From Helicobacter suis HS1 (GTDB taxonomy: Bacteria; Campylobacterota; Campylobacteria; Campylobacterales; Helicobacteraceae): 64,000 nt of DNA. Both the position numbers and the translations under genes were made by a program. The DNA lies in contig NZ_AP026769.1 of NCBI RefSeq assembly GCF_026000295.1, forward strand, positions 1 to 64,000, written 5' to 3'. The notes under the pieces were generated by a model. That model ran no database searches, was not told the origin of the DNA, and saw nothing but the letters and a program-made list of their open reading frames with translations. Positions 30,151 through 39,158 of the stretch are shown in pieces. The stretch's first letter is position 1. Every line of letters starts with the position of its first letter.

Positions 30151-30210
30151 GACCGTGTTTTTTGCGAGGTGTGTTTATGGCGTCGGGAATAAAGAACTTT
30201 TATTACCAAA

Positions 30211-30882
30211 TTGATACAAGAAGTTAAAAATGCAAAGAAACGAATGGAGTGGTTTGAAAAAACCTTGCAGGATACTTTAAGCCCCTATAAAAATCATAGT
30301 GTAATTGCACCAATTCTTAGCCAAGAAAGTAGCCAAGAGGTTGTGGAGTATTTTTTACAGGCGTTTTTCTTAAATCGTGCAGATATTCCGCTCCATTGTT
30401 TTTTCTCTAATTTGTCCTTAGAGGACAAACTGGCTCAAGATATTGAAGATGAGGAGAAAAATATCACTCTTGGGGTGCGTATCCCTAATCATCCCATTTT
30501 TTCTAAGGTTCTACCTAAGGGCATGTCTTTGTTAGTACGGCGGTTTTTGCCCTATGGTGCGTCCTCTCCTGTTTTTTATCCTAATGAAGTGAGTCTGACA
30601 TCTAGTGATGCTAATGCGTATGAACAAGAATTAGAGGTGGCATGTATTAAAATTGAGAGTGGGGAGCGTCAGCGTATCGCTAATAATCTTGTTAATCCAG
30701 CATGGATACAACAACTGCCAAAATTTGGGATAGAAACATCTAAAAGATTAGCAGAATGGATGGACTATTTAAAGTTTGAGGAAGAATACATTGAGTTTCA
30801 CACAAGGCAGAAATTTTTAGTATTTAACGAGGATTTTTACGAGAAACAGAGAAACAGAGCTAAAGTGCGTACTGGTAATTGA
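30211..30882 (+). pseudogene. Helicase gene fragment 1 (N-terminal region)
   Basis: The open piece encodes 223 residues from LIQEVKNAKKRMEWFEKTL to KVRTGN. The probable true start ATG 30177 (MASGIK) is one base out of frame with it. No helicase motif lies here, and ESGERQRIANNLVNPAW hints at a helical domain. Downstream the coding continues one frame over as ETELKCVLVIEADSYRKQL up to TAG at 31223. Confidence 0.6.
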
Positions 30883-31272
30883 AGCTGATTCATACAGAAA
30901 GCAATTAGAGTATATCCGATCGTATCTTAGTTTTAGAGGGGCAGATTGTGAGATTGTACCACTGGATGCGTCTTTACACCCTGTAGATTTTGAGCCTAAC
31001 CCCGATTTTAAAAATAACAAAGACAAAAATAACAAAGACAAAAAACCAGAAAACTATAGATTTTTAGGTTATCACGAGGTTAGAAATCAAAACCTAATTG
31101 AAAAATATGCTGAGTGGTTGCGGGGCTATCTATCTGATCTATCACAGAAAAAACAAAAGAAGCAGCAAGTTGAAGATACTGATCTGTTGAAGTTACTGAT
31201 TATAAATTTCTTGAAATCCAAATAGAGCTAGAAGAAGAACAAAAAGAAGTACCTGGGGTTGGGTTTTGGGGA

Positions 31273-31767
31273 ATGTCGGTGTTAGGCGAATTAGCCCAAA
31301 TAAACCGACAAAAGCGGGTATATAAAGACCTTGTAAGCAATAAAAATTGTGCTAACCCCTATCTAGCAGATTTCTTATTTGATATTAGCCGCGCACGCCA
31401 GCCTCAAACCTTAGAGTCTATAGACACTTGGTTTAATACAAATTTGAATAAAAAGCAAAGATTAGCGGTACAAAAGATGTTGGGGGCTATAGATATTGCC
31501 TTAGTCCAGGGGCCTCCGGGCACAGGGAAAACCACCGTGATTGCAGAGGCTATTTTACAGTTTGTACAAAGAGGCCAGAGCGTGCTTTTATCTAGCCAAT
31601 CCCATGAAGCAATTGATAATGCGCTAGAGCGCCTCCCTAATCATCTAAGCCTTAAGGTGATTCGTTTAAAAAAGACAAGCAACGAATCAAAGATAGCCCC
31701 TATGCTGAAGAAGATGCTCTTAGGCGCTATTACAGTGCTTCAAAAGGTTATGCCCAAGAAATTCTAA
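31273..31767 (+). pseudogene. Helicase gene fragment 3 (Walker A region)
   Basis: This piece contains the Q-motif-like ANxNKKQRLAVQKMLGAID, the Walker A DIALVQGPPGTGKTTVIAEA, and motif Ia SVLLSSQSHEAIDNALERL. The frame is open upstream to about 31183 (VTDYKFLEIQIELEEE). The true frame leaves near 31700, where EDALRRYYSASKGYAQEIL appears one frame over. Confidence 0.7.
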
Positions 31768-31781
31768 ACTCCCCTCGAGAA

Positions 31782-32189
31782 ATGCAAGAGCAAATAGATA
31801 TTTTAGAGGAGTGGCTAAAAGACATGGGCTATATCCAAGAGCATTTAGAATCTACAGCTACTAAGCTTAACACCCTTGATACAGAAATATCAGAGAAAAA
31901 GGCTATAAGAGATAAAGAGTTACAGGCCTATGAAGTGGCCTTAGAAGACTACAGAAAAGAGTTAGAACTAATAAAAGCATGGCAGTCTTTACAAGATTTT
32001 TTACATGCAAGATGTTCAGATATTATGGATATGGAAAGCCTGCCTTCTAGTGTAGAAAATTTTGTAAGGCATTTGTTGGATTTACATGAAGGGTGTGCTT
32101 TGAAGCGGCCTTTTGATTCTTTTGACTTTGATCGCTCTAGTCATGGGAATAAAATCCATGTATTAAAATCTTTATACCAGAATTACTAA
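31782..32189 (+). pseudogene. Helicase gene fragment 4 (coiled-coil insertion, first half)
   Basis: Charged heptad-like sequence (STATKLNTLDTEISEKKAIR) marks a coiled coil inserted between helicase motifs Ia and II. It ends at TAA 32187-32189. The next fragment continues in the same frame (QLLKFQDQIQKDVLF), so only a stop codon separates them. Confidence 0.6.
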
Positions 32190-32225
32190 CAACTTTTAAA
32201 ATTTCAAGATCAGATTCAAAAAGAT

Positions 32226-33563
32226 GTGTTGTTTTTATTGCAATTACAAGCAGAAAATTTACAAGATACACAGGCTAAAGTCCAAATAGATCAGATCGAA
32301 CAAGAACTCAAACAAGTAGAGCAGGCAATGGAGGCTGGGGAAGATTTAAATCAAAGGTGGAGGGAATTGCGCAATCAAAGAACAGAACTTAAAAATAAAC
32401 ACACTGCTTTAAACCATGCATGTTATGAAATATTTACAGATCATGAAAATGTGTGTGCCCCTATTGAAAATATCTTACAAGCTAGAAACTTGGCAGATTT
32501 GCTACAACGAAGGCTAAAACATCTTTCAGAGAGTAATTCTAAGATTCAAGACTGTATAAAAGCTGTGATACAGGAAATACAGACTAGGCCTATTCCAGAA
32601 AAACCGCTATACAACAACTCACTCCAACAAGAAATCCAAGTTTTACAAGAGCAACAACAAGTCCAGCTAAAATTTAAAGAGCAAAGGGAGAAACAAACTA
32701 CAGAATGTTTACAAAAACTCCAAGAACTCTTAAATCTTGAAAATTCTGAGCTTAGCTTAGATGAGGGCATAAAACAGGCTCAACAAGCTAACCAAGAGAT
32801 CAAAGCTAAACTAACAGAGCATAAAGAGGAGTTTGGAAAACACCAAAGACTTTTTGAAAAATGGGTACGGGTACTAGATGAAAGTTTTGTTGCAGGTGAT
32901 TATAAGGAAATAGAGGACATTTTTAAACCTTGTTGTAATGTTGTGGCTATCACATCTAATAGTGGTAGCCAACAACTTGATCAACACTGGGGCTATTTTG
33001 ATGTGGTGATCATTGATGAGATGTCTAAATGCACCCCTTTAGAATTATTAATGCCTTTAATGCGGGCTAGAAAAGCAATTTTGATTGGAGATCACCGCCA
33101 GCTCCCGCCTACTTTTGGAGAGGATATATACACCTATGAAGAGGAATTGATTAAAGAATTACAAGAAATGGGCGAGGAGAGCATGCTCAATCAAGATCAA
33201 TCTTTTAGATTTAGAAAAATGGTGAGCGCTACTTTGTTTAAAGAATTATTTGAACAAGCACCTGAGATGATCAAGGAACAGTTAACAGAGCAGTACCGCA
33301 TGCATCCAAGAATTATGAGAATGGTGAATCGTTTTTATAAAGAGCCTTTAATCTGTGCTAATCCTGATAAAGATAGATCTCATGGTTTGCAATTAGGGAA
33401 GTTTCTAACACCAGAAACTCATTGTCTGTGGATAGACACCACTACAGAAATCCAAACAAAGGATAATTACAACCAACAAGAAGCTAGTTTGATTGCCAAA
33501 ACTCTTAAAGCTATGGATTTACAACTAGGGCAAAGAAAGAAAAAGTACAGGTGGGGGTGGTGA
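32226..33563 (+). pseudogene. Helicase gene fragment 5 (coiled coil, motifs II-IV)
   Basis: After about 230 residues of Gln/Glu-rich coiled coil, the RecA-like core resumes with FDVVIIDEMSKCTPLELLMP (motif II), AILIGDHRQLPPTFG (III) and EQYRMHPRIMRMVNRFY (IV). The frame is lost in an A-rich run near 33530-33545. KKEKVQVGVVSFYQAQV continues one frame over. Confidence 0.75.
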
Positions 33564-33979
33564 GTTTTTACCAAGCACAGGTTAGACGCATTAAAGAGAA
33601 AATCAGAAAGGAAATGGGGAGTTTTGAAAATTTCAAGGCCTTAAATGTAGATGTGAATACAGTGATTCGCTATCAAGGGAAGGAAAAACCCATTATCTTA
33701 GTGAGTATGGTGGCTACTAGGACTAAAAAAAGTCAACATGCCAACACTGCTAGATATGAATTTGTCAATGTGGCGTGGTCTAGGGCGCAAAATTTACTCA
33801 TGGTATTTGGCAACATGAAAGTTTTTAAAGAACAAGAAGTGTATCTCTCTAATAAAGAAAAAGTTAAAGTCTATAGAGAAACTATACAAGATTTAGAATT
33901 TGGGTTTCCAGAATCTAGCACATGTTCTATGGAGGAATACCAAAAATCTCTGGAGGTTATTTTGAAGGATTCTAAATGA
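33551..33979 (+). pseudogene. Helicase gene fragment 6 (C-terminal motifs)
   Basis: This piece has GVVSFYQAQVRRIKEKIRKE, then NVDVNTVIRYQGKEKPIILV (motif V area) and FVNVAWSRAQNLLMVFGN (motif VI), all standard for Upf1-like C-terminal helicase domains. It ends at TGA 33977-33979, overlapping the next start (ATGA). Confidence 0.75.
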
Positions 33980-34170
33980 GTACCACTATTCTTAAAGAAG
34001 AAATTGTCTATCCCATTGGCGTTTATGATTTAAAACTAAGCTATAGAAAAAGGCGGCCAGTTACCGCCTTTGAAAGTTTGATCTTAGAGGTGGCATCTGA
34101 GCAACTTCCATACACTCTAAAGGAGTTGGCAGAGGTGGTGTGGATACTAGCAAATACTACCCCCGCATAA
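33976..34170 (+). pseudogene. N-terminal fragment of the operon's second gene
   Basis: ATG 33976 overlaps the helicase stop. Fifty-three residues (MSTTILKEEIVYPIGVYDLK onward) read as normal protein up to KELAEVV. The sequence then switches at 34136 into a 45-bp copy of distant DNA that adds WILANTTPA and a stop. The rest of the gene is probably the frame at 34550-35985. Family unknown. Confidence 0.55.
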
Positions 34171-34549
34171 CGCGCGCCGCCTACAATCCTTAAGAATGCA
34201 TGGAGTTATGCGAAAAAATCAAGCAAACTTGGACATAAGAGATGTCTATAAAAGATGGCTAGAACACTTACTGCTATTTGATTAAATAAGGCAGGGCAGG
34301 AGTTTTTTAAGGAAAAGAAAACGCTAAGTAGAGAGAAAAACGAGGAGTTTACATTCTTTATAGACTACGCTAGTGAAAATAAGATGTGTTCACAAAAAGA
34401 GGAGGCATGGGGAGAAGAGATTGGGTACCGCTCTGTGGTGCTTAAGGATCCAACGCCTTTTAAAAGAGAGCAAAGTCTCTTTAGAGACACTCCAAAAGAT
34501 AGAGCGAGGTATTAATGAGTTTAAAGAACTTTTGCAAAGCTGCTTTCAC
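34136..34549. repeat. Mosaic of copied fragments interrupting the second operon gene
   Basis: Four pieces abut. 34136-34180 is an inverted perfect copy of 20684-20728, and similarity runs to 34192 with two mismatches. 34192-34233 equals 35177-35218 at offset 985, with weaker similarity to about 34271. 34272-34448 is of unknown origin and encodes FFKEKKTLSREKNEEFTFF in one frame. 34449-34549 equals 35435-35535 at offset 986. The right-hand twins are in-frame coding sequence of the same gene, so this stretch looks like templated filler DNA. Confidence 0.85.
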
Positions 34550-34686
34550 ATTATAAACACTATGAGGCAGCATCTCAGCGATTTTGCCCTTTAACACTAG
34601 AATTAGAAATAGATAATAATGATAGTCTCACTATCCATACAGATCCTAAAGATTTTGACGCATGGTTAGAACGGTTAGATAAGGAG

Positions 34687-35985
34687 GTGGTGTACCAAGA
34701 ACTTGTGCGTTCTTTCTTACCTCCTAGAGATGAAAATGCGAAGAATCTAGATTTAAAATGGTCGGAGGTGGTGAGAACAGGCCAAATAGCCCTCCAAGTC
34801 CCATCATATGCTAAATTAGCCCTTATTTGGGGAGAATCTCCATATTCAGTATCAAAAAATATTCCCACTATCCATTACGATGCTTCTATACAAACCCCTT
34901 CTTTACAAGGCCAACATCTAAAACTCCCAGCCACTAACTCTAAAGATTCTGAGGGTAGTCTTTGCGTGTATGCAATCAAAGATAGAGAAAAAACCGAGCA
35001 GATTTTATATGCAAACATGCCCTATTACTACAACAATAGCCGTTATTACACCCCTCGTTATATCATCATGGCTAGAAACTGGGACTGGCAGGGCTTTTGG
35101 CTGGGTCTGTTGTGTGTTTATAATCTTGATGTCTATGTGTTTGCGGCACATTGCACTAGGCCTGAAATTAGTTTGCAAGAATGCATGGAGTTATGCGAAA
35201 AAATCAAGCAAACTTGGAAACAAGAGATGTGTACAAAAGCATGGCTAGAACACTTACCCCCACTTGATAATTCTGAAGATTTAAAAAGGGCTAGAAAATT
35301 AGTTGGTGAGGATATTGTTTTGACAAAACTTTCTAAGCATTTTGTAGAAAAACTCATTGAACAATCCATGCAAAAAGACCCTAACCAAGTATTTGCAAAT
35401 ATACAAGCTCCGGGCATTAAAAACTACCGCGCACTCCAACGCCTTTTAAAAGAGAGCAAAGTCTCTTTAGAGACACTCCAAAAGATAGAGCGAGGTATTA
35501 ATGAGTTTAAAGAACTTTTGCAAAGCTGCTTTCACCAAAATTTTCAGGGCTTACTCCAGCAATTACAAGATTATAAAAATAAGATTGATCAAAATTTTAA
35601 AGAGCCCACCCAAGAAAAATACGCTTTATTGGATCTCGATCTTTTAAAACAGGTGCGAGTCAAAGAGATTAAAAATAAGACACAGGGGAGGGTATTACTA
35701 AGAGCTAGCATGCAAGAATTAGAATTACCACAAGGTGCACTCTCTTTACAAGAAGTCTCTCCTAGATCGTTCCTATTACAGCACATGTTTGGCAATAAAG
35801 ACTATAGCAAGACAGATCAAATACTAGCCTGCGCGTATTATTATTGCCTAAATGATGTTGTGATTTATAGCAATAATGAAAATTTAACCTCTAACGCGCA
35901 CCGATTTGGTTTAAAAGTGGAGGCGATTGAAAGCTCCACACACAAGAATAACAAACATAAAAACAAAAAGAAAGGAAAAAAATGA
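34687..35985 (+). CDS. Protein with PIN-like C-terminal domain, 5' end disrupted
   Basis: From GTG 34687 the frame gives 432 residues; it is open from about 34549 (SHYKHYEAASQRF), so the real start was upstream, probably ATG 33976. The middle contains NWDWQGFWLGLLCVYNLDVY and helical stretches. The C-terminal 110 residues (YALLDLDLL, then SKTDQILACAYYYCLNDVVI and SNNENLTSNAHRFGL) resemble a PIN nuclease fold. The usual TnDknL aspartate is replaced by Asn/Glu, so activity is doubtful. A Lys-rich tail follows. It overlaps the next gene by 4 bp. Confidence 0.6.
   Translation: MVYQELVRSFLPPRDENAKNLDLKWSEVVRTGQIALQVPSYAKLALIWGESPYSVSKNIPTIHYDASIQTPSLQGQHLKLPATNSKDSEGSLCVYAIKDREKTEQILYANMPYYYNNSRYYTPRYIIMARNWDWQGFWLGLLCVYNLDVYVFAAHCTRPEISLQECMELCEKIKQTWKQEMCTKAWLEHLPPLDNSEDLKRARKLVGEDIVLTKLSKHFVEKLIEQSMQKDPNQVFANIQAPGIKNYRALQRLLKESKVSLETLQKIERGINEFKELLQSCFHQNFQGLLQQLQDYKNKIDQNFKEPTQEKYALLDLDLLKQVRVKEIKNKTQGRVLLRASMQELELPQGALSLQEVSPRSFLLQHMFGNKDYSKTDQILACAYYYCLNDVVIYSNNENLTSNAHRFGLKVEAIESSTHKNNKHKNKKKGKK
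35177..35218 (+). repeat. Parental copy of the 42-bp filler repeat
   Basis: This is the in-frame source of 34192-34233, 985 bp away. It codes for ECMELCEKIKQTW in the PIN-like protein. Confidence 0.9.
35435..35535 (+). repeat. Parental copy of the 101-bp filler repeat
   Basis: This is the in-frame source of 34449-34549, identical over 101 bases at offset 986. It codes for QRLLKESKVSLETLQKIERG and the residues after it. Confidence 0.9.
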
Positions 35986-37313
35986 GCCACGAAACTGAAA
36001 CAGAATACCGATTACGGATAGAAAGAGAAAGGGAATTAAGAGAGCAACAAAGAAGAGAAAATGAAAGGAGGGCAAGGGAGGCTATCTCTACTAACTTAAG
36101 GAGTTTTCAAAACACTCTTAATTCTCTTAAAAATCAAGACTTAGAAAAATATGCCACAGCAGAATTTGAAAATATCCAAAAACAAATGAGCCAGATTGAG
36201 GCTGAGTCTGGATACGATCTTTTTGGGACTGAACAGTCAAGCAAGCAATTAGCCTATCAGGTCAATGAATTACCTCAACTATGTAGAAAGCGCCAAGTTG
36301 AAGAGTTTGAAAGGAAACGCCGTGAGAAGGAAGCAAGAGATACTATTTCTGCTCATTTAAAGCGATTTCAAGACACGCTTGATTCTCTTAAAAATCAGGG
36401 TTTAGAACAATACGCCACAGCAGAATTTGAAAATATCCAAGGACAAATGAGCCAGATTGAGGACATGTCTAAAGACGATCCTCTTTTAGCTGAACGATTA
36501 AGCGCGCAGTTAACCAATCAGGTTAATAACCTACCCCAGTTATGCAAAAAACGCCAAGTTGAAAAGAAACGCCAAGAGGAAATAGAAAAAGAAGCACAAA
36601 GACGGGCACATTTGCAGGCTTTGGGTGTGGCATGGCAAGAGGCGTTACAATCTTGGCAAAATAAATCTGCTCGCAATCTAGCCCTAGAGGAACTCTCTAA
36701 CTTGCATGCAAATATCTTTGAAAATCCACAAAATTACACGCTACAAGATCTTAAATCCCAAGTTTTAGCCCTAGAGGCTAAGTTTGTTGCTAGCATACAA
36801 GAGCAGCAGGCTAAAGAACAGCAAGAGCTAGAACAAACATACAAACAAGATTTATTAAAGCGCTACCCACAATTGCCCGAGCATGCAAAACTTCTGAATC
36901 TAGCAGATTTGCAAAAAGAGGTACAAGCTATAGAACAAGCTCAGGCTAAGCGTGCAGAAGATGAGGCCGTGCGTAAAGAAATGGTAAAAGCGGTCTATGC
37001 CTCTTTAAAACAGGCGGGGTTTGTGGTGCAAGAACCTAGCTTAGATAAAGAAAAAGACATCGTAATCGTACGCGCAAACCGCCCTAATGGCAACCAAGCT
37101 AATTTTAAGATTTCTTTAGATGGCGTACTCAATTATCGTTTTGATCACTATGAGGGCAAGACATGCAAGGCAGATATGGATAAGGTATTGCCTCAGCTTA
37201 GTCAAGTATATGGTGTGGATTTGTCTGAGGAAAGGGTTATTTGGGAAAATCCTGATGATTTAGACAAGGAAGCACGCCCCTTAAATCCAACTCAAAACCA
37301 AACTAGGGGTTAG
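35982..37313 (+). CDS. Coiled-coil protein with an internal duplication
   Basis: This intact 443-residue protein is highly charged. Residues about 20-115 and 108-200 are two copies of one unit, sharing LKNQ-LE-YATAEFENIQ-QMSQIE and LPQLCxKRQVE. A long coiled coil follows. The C-terminal 130 residues (VKAVYASLKQAGFVVQEP, then RANRPNGNQANFKISLDG, then YEGKTCKADMDKVLPQLSQV) form a small alpha/beta domain. Its pattern resembles domains in structural partners of AAA+ systems, but I do not recognise it. ATG 35982 overlaps the previous stop, and the next gene begins 2 bp after its stop. It may be the scaffold of the complex. Confidence 0.75.
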   Translation: MSHETETEYRLRIERERELREQQRRENERRAREAISTNLRSFQNTLNSLKNQDLEKYATAEFENIQKQMSQIEAESGYDLFGTEQSSKQLAYQVNELPQLCRKRQVEEFERKRREKEARDTISAHLKRFQDTLDSLKNQGLEQYATAEFENIQGQMSQIEDMSKDDPLLAERLSAQLTNQVNNLPQLCKKRQVEKKRQEEIEKEAQRRAHLQALGVAWQEALQSWQNKSARNLALEELSNLHANIFENPQNYTLQDLKSQVLALEAKFVASIQEQQAKEQQELEQTYKQDLLKRYPQLPEHAKLLNLADLQKEVQAIEQAQAKRAEDEAVRKEMVKAVYASLKQAGFVVQEPSLDKEKDIVIVRANRPNGNQANFKISLDGVLNYRFDHYEGKTCKADMDKVLPQLSQVYGVDLSEERVIWENPDDLDKEARPLNPTQNQTRG

Positions 37314-37315
37314 GG

Positions 37316-37615
37316 ATGCTAAATAATTGGCTAGAGGAATTTGGCACAAAGGCGCTAGTGTATTCTGGCTTAATTATAAGTGGGAACACTCTGGACTTGC
37401 AATTTTCAAGGCATGCTAAATTAATGCCCTTTAATAAGGTTTTAGAAGATGCTCTTTTACATTTGCACGAATGGAGTTCCTCACAGGGTTTTGTACATGT
37501 GGTGTTTTATAGCTTAGCTTTAGGCATACAAGGCATTGATTTAAAGACATGGGAGCAGATTAAAGGCACGCGCAGTCCTAGCGAGGAAGCATATGATATA
37601 GGGGATCAACAATAA
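37316..37615 (+). pseudogene. N-terminal part of the ClpB-like ATPase gene, cut off by an in-frame stop
   Basis: The 99 residues from ATG 37316 (LNNWLEEFGTKALVYSGLII) end at TAA 37613-37615. The next 17 codons stay in the same frame (KQTNPTAIKVPEEEFFEVV) and run straight into the ATPase, so a single stop codon splits what was probably one gene. DALLHLHEWSSSQGFVHVVF resembles the helical N-domain used for substrate or partner binding in Clp ATPases, but the match is loose. Confidence 0.5.
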
Positions 37616-37666
37616 AAACAAACTAACCCCACTGCAATAAAAGTACCTGAAGAAGAATTTTTTGAA

Positions 37667-38509
37667 GTGGTGGCTAAAACTTTAACTTCTGAAAAACAGA
37701 ATCAGAAAATAGCCTTTGTGATAGATTGGTCAAACTATCTTTTTGGTCCTGCTAATGCATTAACTGCTCAGGAAAGAAGACTTTTACAAACTATAGGTAC
37801 TTCTCTTAGAGACGCACAAAAGGCGCGGTCTCAACATCTTTTAGTGTTTATTATGCCCACGCAAAATGTGCTCCCCCCTTCGCTGTATCTAAACAACGCT
37901 GCTATTGCACAAGTCCCCATACCCTATCCTAGTGCTAAAGAAAGAGAAGAAGCCATTTTAGCTAACAAAACCGTGTTTAAAGTCCAGCAAGATTTAGAGC
38001 CAAATAGCGCTGATTTGGTTGAGTTTGGCGTACAAAGCGATGGATTAAGTTTAAAAGATATTCAAAATTTAGCCTATCTAAGTAGCCAGCAAAAGGAGAT
38101 ATTGAGTGTGCGGGCTTTAATTTCTCTGTATAAATTTGGGAAAAAAGACTCTCCTTGGGAAAAACTAGATCACAAACGCTTACAAGAGGTTAAAACTACT
38201 TTGCAAAAACGCCTTAAAGGACAAGATCATGCCATTGATGCGGTGGAGAAGATTTTAAAACGGGCTTATACGGGTTTATCTGGTTTGCAACATTCTAGCA
38301 AGGCAAAAAGCCCTAAGGGGGTTTTATTTTTAGTAGGGCCTACTGGGGTGGGGAAGACAGAATTAGCGCGCTCTTTAGCAGAATTTTTGTTTGGAGAAGA
38401 AGAGGCGTGTATTCGCTTTGACATGTCAGAATTTAACCACGAACATGCCGATCAACGCTTGTTGGGTGCGCCTCCGGGTATGTGGGTTTTGAAGAGGGAG
38501 GGCAGTTGA
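37667..38509 (+). pseudogene. ClpA/B-type AAA+ ATPase, first part, frameshifted at the pore loop
   Basis: Residues 1-170 form a domain of unknown type (KIAFVIDWSNYLFGPANALT). After the linker LKGQDHAIDAVEKILKRAYT, the AAA+ core has Walker A FLVGPTGVGKTELARSLAEF near residue 224 and RFDMSEFNHEHADQRLLGAP. The next residues should be PPGYVGFEEGG, the substrate-threading pore loop, but one T is missing at 38479 (GGGTATG for GGTTATG) and the frame ends MWVLKREGS. The other frame carries the rest. Confidence 0.8.
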
Positions 38510-39156
38510 CAAATGCTGTGCAAAAAAAGCCCTTTTGTTTGCTCTTATTTGATGAGATTGAAAAGGCACACCCTAGAATCTTAGATAAATTTTTACAAAT
38601 CTTAGAAGATGGGAGACTAACAGATGGAAAGGGGCAGACTGTGCAGTTTGTAGATACCTTTATAGTTTTTACCTCTAATATTGGAGCGGCTGAAATAGCG
38701 GCCAAAATGGATATGGATATGAATAGCGATATGAATAGTAACATTCAAGAGGAATTTAAAAGAATGGTACAAAAGCATTTTGTTGAGGTGCTTAAACGCC
38801 CTGAATTATTAGGGCGCATTGGGGAGGCTAATATCATTCCTTTTAATTTTATCCAAGACACTGGTATTATCAAAGATATTATCCGCATTAAGCTCAATCC
38901 CTTAGTGGAGCACTCGAAAAAAAAATGGGGGATTAAGGAATTTAAATTTGCAGATCAAGATAAAGCATTAGATACTTTGTGTGGCTTTGTAAATATTAGA
39001 CATGGAGGGAGGGGGGTTTTAAATATTTTGACTAAACATCTTATGGATCCTTTAGCAGAGTTTTTATTTATCCATGCCACAGATAAAAAGGCTTTAATGG
39101 GGCGCGTTATCCAAGTGGTACAAGCCGGCAAAGCTTTTGATTTTGATTTGCTTTAG
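38482..39156 (+). pseudogene. ClpA/B-type AAA+ ATPase, second part
   Basis: The frame begins within the pore loop (VGFEEGGQLTNAV). It has Walker B FCLLLFDEIEKAHPRILDKF, sensor I TFIVFTSNIGAAEIA, and an arginine-finger region KRPELLGRIGEANIIPFNF. The D2-small domain carries the sensor II-like NIRHGGRGVLNILTKHL. A near-tandem MDMDMNSDMNSN sits in the middle. Joined to the first part it is a single-ring Clp-type unfoldase without a ClpP-binding loop that I can see. The radical-SAM gene follows after 2 bp. Confidence 0.8.
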
Positions 39157-39158
39157 CT

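Larger units (their letters stand above)
30177..33979 (+). pseudogene. Upf1-like SF1 helicase gene, interrupted by about six lesions
   Basis: Joined across frames, this would be a roughly 1265-residue SF1B helicase. The N-terminal third is an unrecognised alpha/beta region. Walker A GPPGTGKTT (nt 31510) follows, then a long coiled-coil insertion (31.78-32.9 kb), motif II IIDEMSK, motif III GDHRQLPP, QYRMHP, and motif VI VNVAWSRAQ (nt 33771). Frame changes fall near 30195-30210, 30850, 31200, 31700 and 33540, and an in-frame TAA sits at 32187. Such proteins unwind or translocate on RNA or DNA. As written the gene cannot make one protein. It heads the operon and its TGA overlaps the next ATG. 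Confidence 0.8.

Noticed and set aside
34373-34594. 73-residue plus-strand frame in the mosaic
   Set aside because: It is made of copied fragments (34449-34549) joined to unrelated DNA; it is not an evolved gene.
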